A stretch of DNA of 64,000 nucleotides from Amycolatopsis sp. A133 (GTDB taxonomy: Bacteria; Actinomycetota; Actinomycetes; Mycobacteriales; Pseudonocardiaceae): contig NZ_JAVHJU010000076.1 of NCBI RefSeq assembly GCF_031082405.1, positions 1 through 64,000 of the forward strand, given 5' to 3'. The position numbers and the translations under genes are program-made. This document shows, piece by piece, positions 35,046-43,988 of this stretch (positions are counted from its first letter, which is position 1; each line of letters begins with the position of its first letter). Below the pieces are notes generated by a model. The model was not told where the DNA came from, searched no databases, and was given only the letters and a program-made list of their open reading frames with translations.

Positions 35046-35783
35046 ATGGGAGTGGTCAAGGTGTCCGAGCGGCGGCAGCGGTTCCAGGGGCTGCTGACCG
35101 CCGAAGGCGAGATCGACCGGGGACAGCGGATAGCGTGGATCTGCCGCTTGTGCGTCTCCGAGCTGGCCGTGTCCGGCGCCGGTGCCACCGTGCTCAGTGA
35201 GAGCCACAACGGTGCGGTGAGCAGTCCCCGCCGGGGCTTGGTGCACGCCAGCGATCCGGTGAGCGCCGGGCTCGAAGATCTGCAGCTCACCGTCGGTGAA
35301 GGCCCGTGCCTGGATGCCTTCGCCGCGGGCGGACCGGTCCTGGTGTCCGACCTCGCCGCCGACCTCGGGCGGTGGCCGGCGTTCGGCCCGGCCGCGGCCG
35401 GTCTGGGCGCCGCCGCGGTCTTCTCGTTCCCCCTGCAGGTCGGAGTGGTCCGGCTCGGCTCGATGGACCTTTACCGCGACCGGCCAGGTCCGCTGACCCC
35501 GCTGCAGCTGACCGATGCGCTGATCCTGGCCGACCTGGCCACGCACGCCGTGATCGACCAGCTGGACGGCCACGCCACCACCGATCTGAGCTGGCTGGCC
35601 GATGCCCACGTCGAAGTCCACCAGGCCACCGGCATGGTGAGCGTCCAGCTCGGCGCCACCACCGAAACGGCGTTGCTGCGCCTGCGCGGCTACGCCTTCA
35701 CCCACGACGTGACGGTGACCCACGCCGCCCGCCAGGTCGTGGCCCGGAGGTTGCGGTTCACCCCGGACGGGGCAACCGCATGA
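35046..35783 (+). CDS. GAF-ANTAR regulator, type A
   Basis: 245-aa protein. The GAF-like part (about residues 20-165) has SELAVSGAGATVLSESHNG, LEDLQLTVGEGPCLDAFAAG and FSFPLQVGVVRLGSMDLYRD. The C-terminal ~65 residues (VHQATGMVSVQLGATTETAL, LRLRGYAFTHDVTVTHAARQ) are an ANTAR-type three-helix RNA-binding domain. ANTAR proteins bind paired hairpins in nascent RNA and act as antiterminators. A frameshifted paralogue is at 37185-37913. A GTG at 35061 is an alternative start. It precedes a type B gene by 25 bases. Confidence 0.8.
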   Translation: MGVVKVSERRQRFQGLLTAEGEIDRGQRIAWICRLCVSELAVSGAGATVLSESHNGAVSSPRRGLVHASDPVSAGLEDLQLTVGEGPCLDAFAAGGPVLVSDLAADLGRWPAFGPAAAGLGAAAVFSFPLQVGVVRLGSMDLYRDRPGPLTPLQLTDALILADLATHAVIDQLDGHATTDLSWLADAHVEVHQATGMVSVQLGATTETALLRLRGYAFTHDVTVTHAARQVVARRLRFTPDGATA

Positions 35784-35808
35784 TGATCAACGACGAGAGG
35801 CGCGCCGC

Positions 35809-36552
35809 ATGAGCACTGGCAACCCGGACCGGCGGCTGGCGCGGACCTTCGTCGCGCTCGCCGACACACTCGTCGCCGACTTCGACGTGCTCGACTTCCT
35901 CGCACTGCTGACCGAACGCAGCGTCGAACTCCTGGCCGTCGACGCCGCCGGGGTCATCCTGTCCGACCAGCGCGGCGGCTGGCGGCCCGCCGCCGGCTCG
36001 TCCGAGCGGGCGGACCTGCTGGAACTGTTCATCGCGCAAACGCGTCAAGGTCCGTGCTTCGACTGCGTCGCCACCGGGGAGGCGGTCACCAGCGCCGACC
36101 TCGGCCTGGCCACGGAACTGGCCCGCTGGCCCCGCTTCGCGCCCGCAGCCCTGGACGCCGGCTTCCGCGCGGCGTCGGCCGTGCCGATGCGGTTGCGGGA
36201 GCAGAACATCGGGGCGCTGACCCTGCTCAACCACGAACCCATCGCGCTCGACGCCGACACCATCGCCGTCGCGCAGGCACTCGCGGACGTCGCGACGATC
36301 GGCATGCTGCACCACCGCGCCGCCGACCGCGGCGAGCTCCTCGCCGAGCAGCTGCAAGCCACGCTCCACCAACGCACCGTCGTCGAGCAGGCCAAGGGCG
36401 TCCTCGCCGAACACGACGGCTTGGACATGCACGACGCGTTCACCCGGCTGCGCGAATACGCCCACCGGCAGCAGCGCCGGCTCTCCGATGTCGCGCGCGA
36501 CCTCGCCGAGAGAACCCTCGATCCCGCGGACCTCGGCGCTGCCCTTCGCTGA
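35809..36552 (+). CDS. GAF-ANTAR regulator, type B (copy 1)
   Basis: 247-aa protein beginning with a conserved FVALADTLVADFDVLDFLA head, a GAF domain (about 25-165: VELLAVDAAGVILSDQRGGW, GPCFDCVATGEAVTSADL, SAVPMRLREQNIGALTLLN) and an ANTAR domain (about 180-240: LHQRTVVEQAKGVLAEHDGL, AFTRLREYAHRQQRRLSDVA). The VVEQAKGVLAE helix is the ANTAR signature. Close paralogues follow at 37910 and 38720. The order type A, type B, STAS is seen here; type A, type B recurs downstream. Confidence 0.87.
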   Translation: MSTGNPDRRLARTFVALADTLVADFDVLDFLALLTERSVELLAVDAAGVILSDQRGGWRPAAGSSERADLLELFIAQTRQGPCFDCVATGEAVTSADLGLATELARWPRFAPAALDAGFRAASAVPMRLREQNIGALTLLNHEPIALDADTIAVAQALADVATIGMLHHRAADRGELLAEQLQATLHQRTVVEQAKGVLAEHDGLDMHDAFTRLREYAHRQQRRLSDVARDLAERTLDPADLGAALR

Positions 36553-36571
36553 CCGCTCACCCGGGCAACCG

Positions 36572-36958
36572 TCAGGCGAGACGTCGCCGATCCGCCTCTT
36601 GCGACGGCGGTTCGATGATGGTGAACACCTCGGCCAACCCCGCCACAGTCAGTACACGCCGTACGAACGACGACGGGATCAACGCCAGATCCGTGTCGCC
36701 ACTCTGACACTCACGATGGAGGTTCAGCAGCGCTCCGATACCCATCGACGACAGGAACACCACGCCGGACATGTCCAGCACGAGCCGCCGGGGTGCTTCG
36801 CCGTGAACCGTGTCGAGTTCGTCCGCCATCCGCGCGGCGGTGGCCAGGTCCATCTCGCCCCTGATCGCCACCACCGCCACCCCGGCCTCAGGACGAGACG
36901 TCCGGAAAGACAGAAGCGCCTCATGACCGATGTCGATCCAACCGGGCAACTTGTCCAT
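36572..36958 (-). CDS. STAS-domain anti-sigma factor antagonist
   Basis: 128-aa STAS protein beginning MDKLPGWIDIGHEALLSF: VAVVAIRGEMDLATAARMAD, the loop SGVVFLSSMGIGALLNLHRE and RRVLTVAGLAEV. Ser-Ser-Met-Gly replaces the commoner Ser-Ser/Thr-Gly, keeping a phosphorylatable serine. Paralogue of 28073-28450. Placed convergently at the end of the type A/type B GAF-ANTAR pair. Start at 36958 chosen by alignment with the paralogue; seven more codons exist upstream. Confidence 0.83.
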   Translation of the reverse strand: MDKLPGWIDIGHEALLSFRTSRPEAGVAVVAIRGEMDLATAARMADELDTVHGEAPRRLVLDMSGVVFLSSMGIGALLNLHRECQSGDTDLALIPSSFVRRVLTVAGLAEVFTIIEPPSQEADRRRLA

Positions 36959-36998
36959 CGAAACCCCTGCACGCGTCAAGATCAGACGCTAACGACAA

Positions 36999-37072
36999 GG
37001 CGGGGACTCGGCCAGGCCAAAGCGTTGGAGGCGGTGGTACTGCTCAACCACGCAGGGCTACGGTAACTCGCT
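36999..37072 (-). promoter_or_regulatory. Upstream element shared with the other STAS gene
   Basis: Lies 41-114 bases before the start and matches 28490-28568, the corresponding place upstream of the paralogous STAS gene, in two blocks (GGCGGGGACTCGGCCAG and ACCACGCAGGGCTACGGTAA). Confidence 0.5.
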
Positions 37073-37184
37073 CAGGTGACGCGATCAACCGGCGCCCGAT
37101 CGCGGAGCCGCCACATCCGGGCGGATACGGCGGCGGGTCGTACGCTGCGGGTAGTCGCACGAGGGTCGAGCGCCTGGAGGACCG

Positions 37185-37913
37185 ATGGTGGAAAACCGGC
37201 GTCAGCGGATGCAGGCCTTGCTGGCCGCCGACAGTGCCGCCAACCCTGCGTCGGCCGTGAGCCTGGCGTGCGAGCGGTGCGTGCGGGAGCCGTCCGTGTC
37301 CGGAGCCGGCGCCACCGTCCTGAGCAAAATGCCCCGACGGCAACGGGTCGTCGCCGAGCCGTGGACTGGTGCACGCGACCGACCACGTCAGCGCCGGACT
37401 GGAGGATCTGCAGCTCACCGTCGGTGAAGGGCCATGTCTGGACGCCTTCGCCTCCGGCGGGCCGGTGCTGATCGCCGACCTGGCTGCTGCGACCGCTCGG
37501 TGGCCCGCGTTCACCCCCGCAGCGTGCGAGCTGGGTGCGGCGGCGGTGTTCTCCGTCCCGCTGCAGATCGGGGTGGTCCGCCTGGGCTCGCTGGACCTCT
37601 ACCGCGAAACGCCCGGCCCCCCTCACCAGAGTCGAGCTGGCCGACGCGCTGGTCCTCAGTGACCTGGCGACCCAAGGGGTGATGGCCGATCCGGACGGGG
37701 CACCGCACGGAGGACGTGAGCTGGCTGGCCGACCCGTACGCACAGGTGCACCAGGCCACCGGCATGGTTCAGGTTCAACTGCGCTCGACGACCGACGTGG
37801 CGCTGATGCGGCTGCGTGGCCACGCATTCACCCACAACGTGCCTCTGACCGACGTCGCCCGGCAGGTCGTCGAGCGGTCGCTGCGCTTCACCGACACCGA
37901 GGACGGGCAATGA
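37185..37913 (+). pseudogene. GAF-ANTAR regulator, type A (second copy), frameshifted
   Basis: Paralogue of 35046-35783. It starts MVENRRQRMQALLAADS, shifts frame near 37328, continues PDGNGSSPSRGLVHATDHVS and LEDLQLTVGEGPCLDAFASG, shifts again near 37620 in a run of C (one extra C by comparison with the intact copy), reads LTRVELADALVLSDLATQG, and shifts once more near 37700 before the ANTAR end (VHQATGMVQVQLRSTTDVAL). Three indels within 730 bases. The end overlaps the next ATG by four bases, as expected for an operon. Confidence 0.75.
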
Positions 37914-38689
37914 CACACAGTGACGGAAGGCCCGACAAGATGAGCGATGCCCGGGACCAGCGGCTCGCGAACACCTTCGTGGCGCTCGCCGACACCCTCG
38001 TCGCCGACTTCGACGTCCTTGACTTCCTCGGCATGCTCACCGAGCGCGCCGCGGAACTGCTCGACGTCGACGCCGCCGCAGTCGTCCTCGCCGACCAGCG
38101 CGGCGGCTGGCGCCCAACCGCCGGGTCATCAGAACAAGCCGAGCTGATCGAGGTGTTCGCCGCGCAAACTCTCCAGGGACCGTGCCTGGACTGCGTCGAC
38201 ACCGGGGTCGCGGTGGCCAGCGCCGACTTGGCGACCGAGTCCGGGCGGTGGCCCCAGTTCGCGCCGGCGGCGGTGAACGCGGGATTCCGCGCCGCGTGCG
38301 CGGTCCCGATGCGGCTGCGCGACGACGTCATCGGCGCACTGACCCTGCTGGGCACGACCCCGGGAACCATCAACGACGCCAGCGTCGCCCTGGGCCAAGC
38401 CCTGGCCGACATCGCCACCATCGGCATCCTGCAACAGCGCGCGATCCGCCACGACGAGGTCGTGTCCGAACAGCTGCAAGCCACCCTGCACCACCGCACC
38501 GTCGTCGAACAGGCCAAAGGCGTCCTCGCCGAAGCCGGCGGGCTCGACATGCACCAGGCGTACCTCGCACTGCGCGGCCACGCCCGCACGCACCGCCGAC
38601 GGCTCTCCGACGTCGCGCACGACGTCGCGACCGCGGACCTCGACCCCGCCGAACTGCTGACCGGATCCACCCACACATCGCGGCCGTGA
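37910..38689 (+). CDS. GAF-ANTAR regulator, type B (copy 2)
   Basis: 259-aa protein: FVALADTLVADFDVLDFLGM head, GAF domain (LLDVDAAAVVLADQRGGWRP, GPCLDCVDTGVAVASADLAT, CAVPMRLRDDVIGALTLLG) and ANTAR domain (LHHRTVVEQAKGVLAEAGGL, AYLALRGHARTHRRRLSDVA). ATGA overlap with the broken type A gene. Very similar to the copy at 35809, arguing for duplication of a two-gene unit. Confidence 0.87.
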   Translation: MTHSDGRPDKMSDARDQRLANTFVALADTLVADFDVLDFLGMLTERAAELLDVDAAAVVLADQRGGWRPTAGSSEQAELIEVFAAQTLQGPCLDCVDTGVAVASADLATESGRWPQFAPAAVNAGFRAACAVPMRLRDDVIGALTLLGTTPGTINDASVALGQALADIATIGILQQRAIRHDEVVSEQLQATLHHRTVVEQAKGVLAEAGGLDMHQAYLALRGHARTHRRRLSDVAHDVATADLDPAELLTGSTHTSRP

Positions 38690-38719
38690 GATCGGGCGAG
38701 ACGGGGGTAACCACCCCTC

Positions 38720-39487
38720 ATGGCAGCCACCCCTGAAGCACTGGAGCAGGCGCTGCAAGACCGGGTGCGGCGGATATCCCGCACCTTCGTCGAGCTCGCC
38801 GACACCCTCGTGGCCGATTTCGACGTCGCCGACTTCCTCCACATGCTCACCGAACACTGCGTCGACCTGCTCGGTGTGTCGGCGGCCGGGGTGATCCTGC
38901 TCGACGCCGATCGCGGCCTGCAGGTGGCTGCCACGTCTTCGCAGCGAGCCGAACTGCTGGAACTGTTCGCCGTGCAGACGAACGACGGTCCCTGCGTCGA
39001 CTGCGTGCGCAGCGGAGCGCCGGTGTCCTGCACCGACCTGCCGGCCGAGGCGCACCGCTGGACCAGGTTCGCCGCGGCCGCCGCCGAATGTGGCTTCCGC
39101 ACCGCACAGGCCCTGCCGATGCGGCTGCGCGACCAGGTCATCGGAGTCCTGACCCTGCTGAACACCGAAACCGGCGGCGCGGACCGGGAGGAGATCGAGC
39201 TCGGGCAGGCATTGGCGGACGTCGCCACGATCGGCATCTTGCAGCAGCGGAGCATCGAACGCGGCGACCAGCTCACCCAACAGCTGCAAACCGCGCTCAC
39301 CAGCCGCCTGGTGATAGAACAGGCCAAGGGAGTGCTCGCCGAACACGGCACCGTTTCGATGGACGAGGCGTTCGCCCGGCTACGCGGTTACGCTCGCGCG
39401 CGACACCTGCGTCTCACCGACCTCGCCCGCGCTGTCGTCGACGGCAACGTCGAGCTGACCAAAATCCTGGAGCGCCCGCAGCGGTGA
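38720..39487 (+). CDS. GAF-ANTAR regulator, type B (copy 3)
   Basis: 255-aa protein: FVELADTLVADFDVADFLHM head, GAF domain (LLGVSAAGVILLDADRGLQV, GPCVDCVRSGAPVSCTDLPA) and ANTAR domain (LTSRLVIEQAKGVLAEHGTV, AFARLRGYARARHLRLTDLA). More diverged from copies 1 and 2 than they are from each other. Starts 30 bases after the previous stop; last gene of the array. Confidence 0.87.
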   Translation: MAATPEALEQALQDRVRRISRTFVELADTLVADFDVADFLHMLTEHCVDLLGVSAAGVILLDADRGLQVAATSSQRAELLELFAVQTNDGPCVDCVRSGAPVSCTDLPAEAHRWTRFAAAAAECGFRTAQALPMRLRDQVIGVLTLLNTETGGADREEIELGQALADVATIGILQQRSIERGDQLTQQLQTALTSRLVIEQAKGVLAEHGTVSMDEAFARLRGYARARHLRLTDLARAVVDGNVELTKILERPQR

Positions 39488-39600
39488 GCGACTGCCTGCC
39501 GCCGCGGACAAGGCGTCCAGAGATCCGGCTGAACGGGGAGCGTGCCGAGGCCCATCCTCGGCCGGCAGCAGCGCCGCGCAGCGCCCGACCGACGGAAGCG

Positions 39601-39881
39601 ATGAGCAAGACCAGGGGCCACGGAGGGCTCGCGAGGTTGCTCGGGACGCTCACCACCGCCACCTTCCTCGAGGTGAGCCGGATCTCGTCGCTGCGGCAGC
39701 GCATCGACGTGGCGAAAGTGATCGCCGACATCTCCGGCGTTGTGCCCATCGCCAGCCTCGTTCCCCCCGCGTCCGCATCAAGGAGTACCCCGGCTCGGTG
39801 TACTTGTACGTCCCTTGCCCAAGCGGCGAACTACTCCGCTACGGATTCAACGGCTACCGCGAGGCGGGACGGCGCAAATAG
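39601..39881 (+). pseudogene. Unidentified small gene, frameshifted
   Basis: ATG 39601 opens a well-biased frame (RLLGTLTTATFLEVSRISSL, DVAKVIADISGVVPIASL), then the signal moves one frame near 39760 and continues RIKEYPGSVYLYVPCPSGEL and LRYGFNGYREAGRRK to a TAG. The two parts probably made one protein of about 92 residues. I do not recognise it. Confidence 0.4.
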
Positions 39882-40472
39882 CCCGCGTCGCGACCGACAT
39901 CCCGATGGGTCTCTCGTACGCGGCGGCGACGAAAGGATTGTCTGGCCGGCGGTGCGGTTGCGCTGTTCAGACCTGCTCCCGATCGCCTAACGGGCTGGGT
40001 CTCCCGCGGAACGGTTCAGCAATTCACGCCGGCGACGCTCCAATCCCTACCGCGCCGGGCCGGCGATCACGTCGTCGCCCGACAGGTGGTAGTAGTTGGC
40101 TCGACGCTCAAGTAGCTCGGCTGACTCTGGTGCCGCCCTCCGCGGCCTGATCCCGATAGGACTGTCCAGACCGGACATGGCGGAGCGGCGGACGGCAGCC
40201 CAGCCGTTCGGGGCGATGCGGCGGCCGGACTGGTCGGTGCCGGCGCTGGGGCTGGCCGGGATCGCGTCGTCGTTCCTGGAACCCGCCCCTGGAATCATCT
40301 GGGGCGCCGAGCGCATCGACGCCACGCGCCGGGCGACGGCGTCCCTGGCTGTGCCCACCCCGTGAGCACGGTGGTCCGGGCTACCCGTGACCGCACGTAG
40401 ATGAGCCGGAGCTGCGGCAGGTGGCATGGCCACCCGGCAGATCCTGCTCAGTGGACCACCCTTGTCACCGAG
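39882..40472. other. Gene-free stretch
   Basis: About 590 bases. No frame supported; an open frame at 40096-40365 lacks a recognisable product. Confidence 0.4.
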
Positions 40473-40600
40473 TCAGAACTCGATCACCAGACGCGCGGGA
40501 ACGCGGTTGGCCAAGACCTCTTCGAACGCTTCGTTGATATCCTCGAGCGTCCCGCCGACGTCGCGCATCCAGGCGTCGATGTCGGTGCGGCAGCCGCAGC
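40473..40600 (-). pseudogene. C-terminal scrap of a zinc-dependent alcohol dehydrogenase
   Basis: About 40 codons ending in TGA: MRDVGGTLEDINEAFEEVLA and NRVPARLVIEF, the usual end of medium-chain alcohol dehydrogenases (the DINEAFEDL helix and the ARLVxEF strand). No other part of the enzyme is nearby. Confidence 0.55.
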
Positions 40601-40679
40601 GGATCGGGCACGCACCGGGATTCTGCGCGGTGTGGAGCGCCGACGGCACCGGCTGGTGCGGGAAGTCGGCGTTTCCGCG

Positions 40680-41270
40680 GATCCTCTACCGGATGCACGA
40701 GCTGGTGCCGTCGGCGAGCCTGGCCGGGCAGGTCCTGCTCGACGGTGCGGACATCCACGCCGACGGCACCCGGGCCCAGCACGTCCGGCTGCGGATCGGG
40801 ATGGTGCTCCAGAAACCGAACCCGTTCCCGGCGATGTCCATCCGGGACAACGTGCTCGCCGGGCTCGAGTTGGCCGGCGCCAAGTGCGGCGACAAGGACG
40901 CGCTCGTCGAGCAGAGCCTGCAGCGCGCCGGGCTCTGGCGCGAGGTCCTCGACCGGCTCGGCGCTCCGGGCGGCGCGCTGTCGGGCGGCCAGCAGCAGCG
41001 GCTGTGCATCGCGCGGTCGCTGGCCGTGCAGCCGAATGTGCTGCTGATGGACGAGCCGTGCTCCGCGCTCGACCCGACGTCCACCCGCCGGATCGAGCCG
41101 ACGATCGCCGAGCTCGGCCACGAGGTCACCGTCGTGATCGTCACCCACAACATGCAGCAGGCCCAGCGGGTTTCCGACCACTGCGCGTTCTTCCTCGCCG
41201 CGGAAAACGAGCCGGGGCGGGTGATCGAGCGCGGGCCGACGGCGAAGATCTCCGGCCGCAGCGTGGTGAC
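40680..41270 (+). pseudogene. pstB: pstB-like phosphate ABC transporter ATPase lacking its N-terminus
   Basis: An in-frame segment begins at a PstB-like LYRMHELVPSASLAGQVLLD and contains the Q-loop VLQKPNPFPAMSIRDNV, the ABC signature LSGGQQQRLCIARSLAVQP, Walker B VLLMDEPCSALDPTSTRRIE and the H-loop VTVVIVTHNMQQAQRVSDHC. The Walker A motif (GxSGxGKST) and first strands are absent and the upstream DNA belongs to another gene scrap; the usual C-terminus after the GPTAKI segment is also replaced. Without Walker A it cannot hydrolyse ATP. No pstSCA genes are near. Confidence 0.75.
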
Positions 41271-41289
41271 CCGGCCGGGGACGACCACG

Positions 41290-41454
41290 TATGTAATCAC
41301 CCACCTTAGCCTGTTCGGAGCCGAGTTGGTCGGCGGCCTTGGCGTGGAGCTCGGTGACGTTCTTCTCCGTGGCCTCGCTCTCGTTTGTTGCCGGCGCCTC
41401 ACCGCCAGCAGCAGGCGAAGCCTCAGCCGCTGGGCTGCTCGCGGGTGAAGCCAC
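41290..41454 (-). other. Possible N-terminal fragment of an unidentified gene
   Basis: From ATG 41454 an alanine/serine/proline-rich head (MASPASSPAAEASPAAGG) leads to a charged helix (KNVTELHAKAADQLGSEQAK, VGDYIR). The bias ends where the pstB scrap begins. This may be the beginning of a deleted gene; weak evidence. Confidence 0.25.
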
Positions 41455-41534
41455 AGCCGCTCCCGGGACATCAATCCGTCATCAGGTCGAGCCGGCCTTC
41501 TACGCACCTTCCGGGTGCGAGACAGTGCGGTGCC

Positions 41535-41768
41535 CATGACCTTCTTCGTCGTCTACCGACCCGTCGAGGACTACCTGCCGGTAGGGAGATCATCGGCAAC
41601 GTACTCAAGGTTCCCGTGCTGGTCACCGTCGTCGCCGTCCTGCTCGGTGGCGCGCTGCTCGGCATCATCAGGGCGCTGGTCGTCATCCCCGTCGCCGCGG
41701 CGATCCTCCGGCTGGCCGAGGAGGTGCCCTACGCACGGCTCGACCAAAGCGTGACGCCTACGACGCGG
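41535..41768 (+). pseudogene. AI-2E family transporter scrap
   Basis: MTFFVVYRPVEDYLPVG followed, one frame over from about 41590, by NVLKVPVLVTVVAVLLGGAL and LVVIPVAAAILRLAEEV. The VxVPALVTxxAVLxGGxLxGxxGALxAIPxAA pattern is the hallmark C-terminal end of AI-2E (YdiK/PerM) permeases. Only the last two helices remain. Confidence 0.65.
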
Positions 41769-41770
41769 GA

Positions 41771-43111
41771 TCAACAGCGGCTCCGGTGCTCGGCGATCAG
41801 GTCGGCGTAGAAGTGGCCGCTGGCTTTGACGGTGCGCAGCTGGGTGCCGTAGTCGACTCGGACGAGGCCGAACCGTTTGTCGAGGCCGTTGTCCCACTCG
41901 AAGTTGTCCAGCAGTGACCAGGCGAAGTACCCCTTGACCGGCGCACCCGCTTCGGCGGCCGAGGCGACCGCCGTAAGGTGCTCCTCGAAGTAGGCGATGC
42001 GGTCGTTGTCCTGGACCGAGCCGTCCTCGGCAACCTTGTCGTCGAACGCGGCACCGTTCTCGGTGATGTAAATGGCCTGGGCGCCGTACTCCTCGTGCAG
42101 CCGGTGGATCAGGTCAGCCAGACCCTGACCGTGGATTTCCCAGCCCATGGCGGTGGTACCCGCGCCCTCCGCCGGCACCTGCCTGGCGAAGGGCGCGGGG
42201 CCGGTGGGATCGTTCTCGACGATCTGGCGGAAGTAGTAGTTAAGGCCGTGGTAGTCGGTGGACGCCGCGATGACGTCGAGGTCGTTGTCGAGCACGGGTG
42301 GCTCGACGCCGTAGACCGCGACCATGTCGGCCGGGTAGCCGCGCCCGTTGGCCGGATCGAGCCACCACCGGTTGACGTGGCCGTCCATCCGCTTCGCCGC
42401 GGCGATGTCCTCGTCGCGGTCCGAGGCGGCTTCGATGCCCGAGAGGTTGCAGACCAGACCGATGCTCGCGGGACGGGCGGCGTGCGCCCGGATCGCTTGC
42501 ACACCAAGCCCGTGGGCAAGCAGCAGGTGGTGCGATGCGTGCACAGCCTGCTTCAGGTCCTTGACGCCGGGGGCGAACCGGCCCTCGAGGTAGCCGAGCC
42601 AGGCGGCGCACAGTGGTTCGTTGATGGTGCTCCAGTCCCGCACCCGGTCGCCGAGCCGGGCGGCGACGACCGCGGCGTACTCCGCGTAGGCGTAGGCCGT
42701 GTCGCGCTCGGGCCACCCGCCCGTGGCCTGCAGCGCCGAAGGCAGGTCCCAGTGGTACAGGGTGACGAACGGGCGAATCCCGGCTTCACACAAGGCGTCG
42801 ACGAAGCGGTCGTAGTGGTCGAGACCTCGGGGGTTCACCTCACCGCGGCCGGTGGGGATCACCCGTGGCCAGGCGATGGAGAAGCGGTAGGCGTCGAGAC
42901 CCAGCTGCTTCATGATCGCCAAGTCTTCGGGCCAGCGCCGGTAATGGTCGCACACGACGTCGCCGGTGTCGCCGTTGTCGATGGCGCCGGGTATCCGGCA
43001 GAAATCGTCCCAGATGGACGGGAGGCGGCCGTCGACGTCGACGGCGCCTTCGACCTGGTACGCGGCAGTGGCCGCGCCCCACAGGAAATCCGCGGGCAGA
43101 GAAAGCTTCAA
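41771..43111 (-). CDS. GH1 family beta-glucosidase
   Basis: 446-aa cytoplasmic glycoside hydrolase. The acid/base glutamate is in WSTINEPLCAAW (about residue 167) and the nucleophile in IYITENGAAF (about 350); other GH1 markers are FLWGAATAAYQVEGA at the N-terminus, YRFSIAWPRVIP and the C-terminal KGYFAWSLLDNFEWDNG aglycone/substrate region. It should release glucose or another monosaccharide from beta-glycosides brought in by the adjoining ABC transporter. Last gene of the minus-strand operon, 37 bases after the permease gene. The end nearly meets the AI-2E scrap. Confidence 0.93.
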   Translation of the reverse strand: MKLSLPADFLWGAATAAYQVEGAVDVDGRLPSIWDDFCRIPGAIDNGDTGDVVCDHYRRWPEDLAIMKQLGLDAYRFSIAWPRVIPTGRGEVNPRGLDHYDRFVDALCEAGIRPFVTLYHWDLPSALQATGGWPERDTAYAYAEYAAVVAARLGDRVRDWSTINEPLCAAWLGYLEGRFAPGVKDLKQAVHASHHLLLAHGLGVQAIRAHAARPASIGLVCNLSGIEAASDRDEDIAAAKRMDGHVNRWWLDPANGRGYPADMVAVYGVEPPVLDNDLDVIAASTDYHGLNYYFRQIVENDPTGPAPFARQVPAEGAGTTAMGWEIHGQGLADLIHRLHEEYGAQAIYITENGAAFDDKVAEDGSVQDNDRIAYFEEHLTAVASAAEAGAPVKGYFAWSLLDNFEWDNGLDKRFGLVRVDYGTQLRTVKASGHFYADLIAEHRSRC

Positions 43112-43148
43112 GGCAGGACCTCACCTAGGGAAGTACGTGGGCGGGGGG

Positions 43149-43988
43149 TTACTTGACGGCGCCGGCGGTGAGCCCGGAAACCAGGTAGCGCTGGAAGAGG
43201 AGGAACCCGGCGACGATCGGCACCGAGACGATCAGGCTCGCGGCCATGACCTGGTTCCAGTACACCTGCACCTGCGTGGAGTACTCCTGCAGGCCGACGG
43301 CGAGTGTCCTGGTGTCCGAGTCGGTCATGACGGAGGCGAACAGGACCTCGCCCCAAGCCGTCATGAAGGAATAGATCGACACCGCGACGATGCCGGGGAC
43401 CGCGGCGGGGATGACGACGCGGATGAGCGCGCCCACCGGCCCGTTGCCGTCGACCATCGCGGCTTCGTCGAGCTCCTTGGGGATGGAGTCGAAGTAGCCG
43501 GCGAGCATCCAGATCGCGAACGGCAGCGAGAAGGTCAGATAGGTCAGGGTCAGGCCGAGGCGAGATCCGTAAAGGACGATGCCGGTGGTGTTGCCGATGC
43601 TGACGAAGATCAGGAACAGCGGCAGCAGGAACAGGATGCCGGGGAACATCTGGGTCGACAGGACGGTCATGGCGAAGAAGTTCCGGCCGCGGAACTTGTA
43701 CCGGTTGATGGCGTAGGCCGCGAAGATCGCGATCAGCACCGAGCACACTGTGGCCGCACCGGAGATGACCAGGCTGTTCAGGAAGTACTTGGCCAGCGGG
43801 ATGGTCTTCCAGATGTCGAGGAACGGCTGGATCGTCAACGTCGTCGGAATCCACTGCCACACTCCCTGGACGTCGCCGAGGGGCTTCAGCGACGTGGATA
43901 CCATCACGTACAGCGGCAGCAGGGTGAACAGCGCGAGGAAACCGAGGACGAAGCGGCGGGCCCAGGGGACCCAACGGGGCTCAGACAC
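43149..43988 (-). CDS. Carbohydrate ABC transporter permease (MalG-type)
   Basis: 279-aa inner-membrane permease with six hydrophobic segments; the cytoplasmic EAA loop that docks to the ATPase is DEAAMVDGNGPVGALIRVVI. The N-terminal LFTLLPLYVMVSTSLKP and C-terminal LLFQRYLVSGLTAGAVK ends are typical of MalG/AraQ proteins. Overlaps the upstream permease gene by 8 bases. The operon lacks an ATPase gene, so a shared MsiK-like ATPase is probably used, as in other actinomycetes. Confidence 0.92.
   Translation of the reverse strand: MSEPRWVPWARRFVLGFLALFTLLPLYVMVSTSLKPLGDVQGVWQWIPTTLTIQPFLDIWKTIPLAKYFLNSLVISGAATVCSVLIAIFAAYAINRYKFRGRNFFAMTVLSTQMFPGILFLLPLFLIFVSIGNTTGIVLYGSRLGLTLTYLTFSLPFAIWMLAGYFDSIPKELDEAAMVDGNGPVGALIRVVIPAAVPGIVAVSIYSFMTAWGEVLFASVMTDSDTRTLAVGLQEYSTQVQVYWNQVMAASLIVSVPIVAGFLLFQRYLVSGLTAGAVK

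Noticed and set aside
36572..36979. Upstream start giving a longer STAS protein
   Set aside because: The paralogue at 28073-28450 begins at the equivalent MDxxP position and the extra codons are not conserved.
40096..40365. Possible 89-residue gene on the plus strand
   Set aside because: Composition bias is mixed, no ribosome site or recognisable domain; likely chance.
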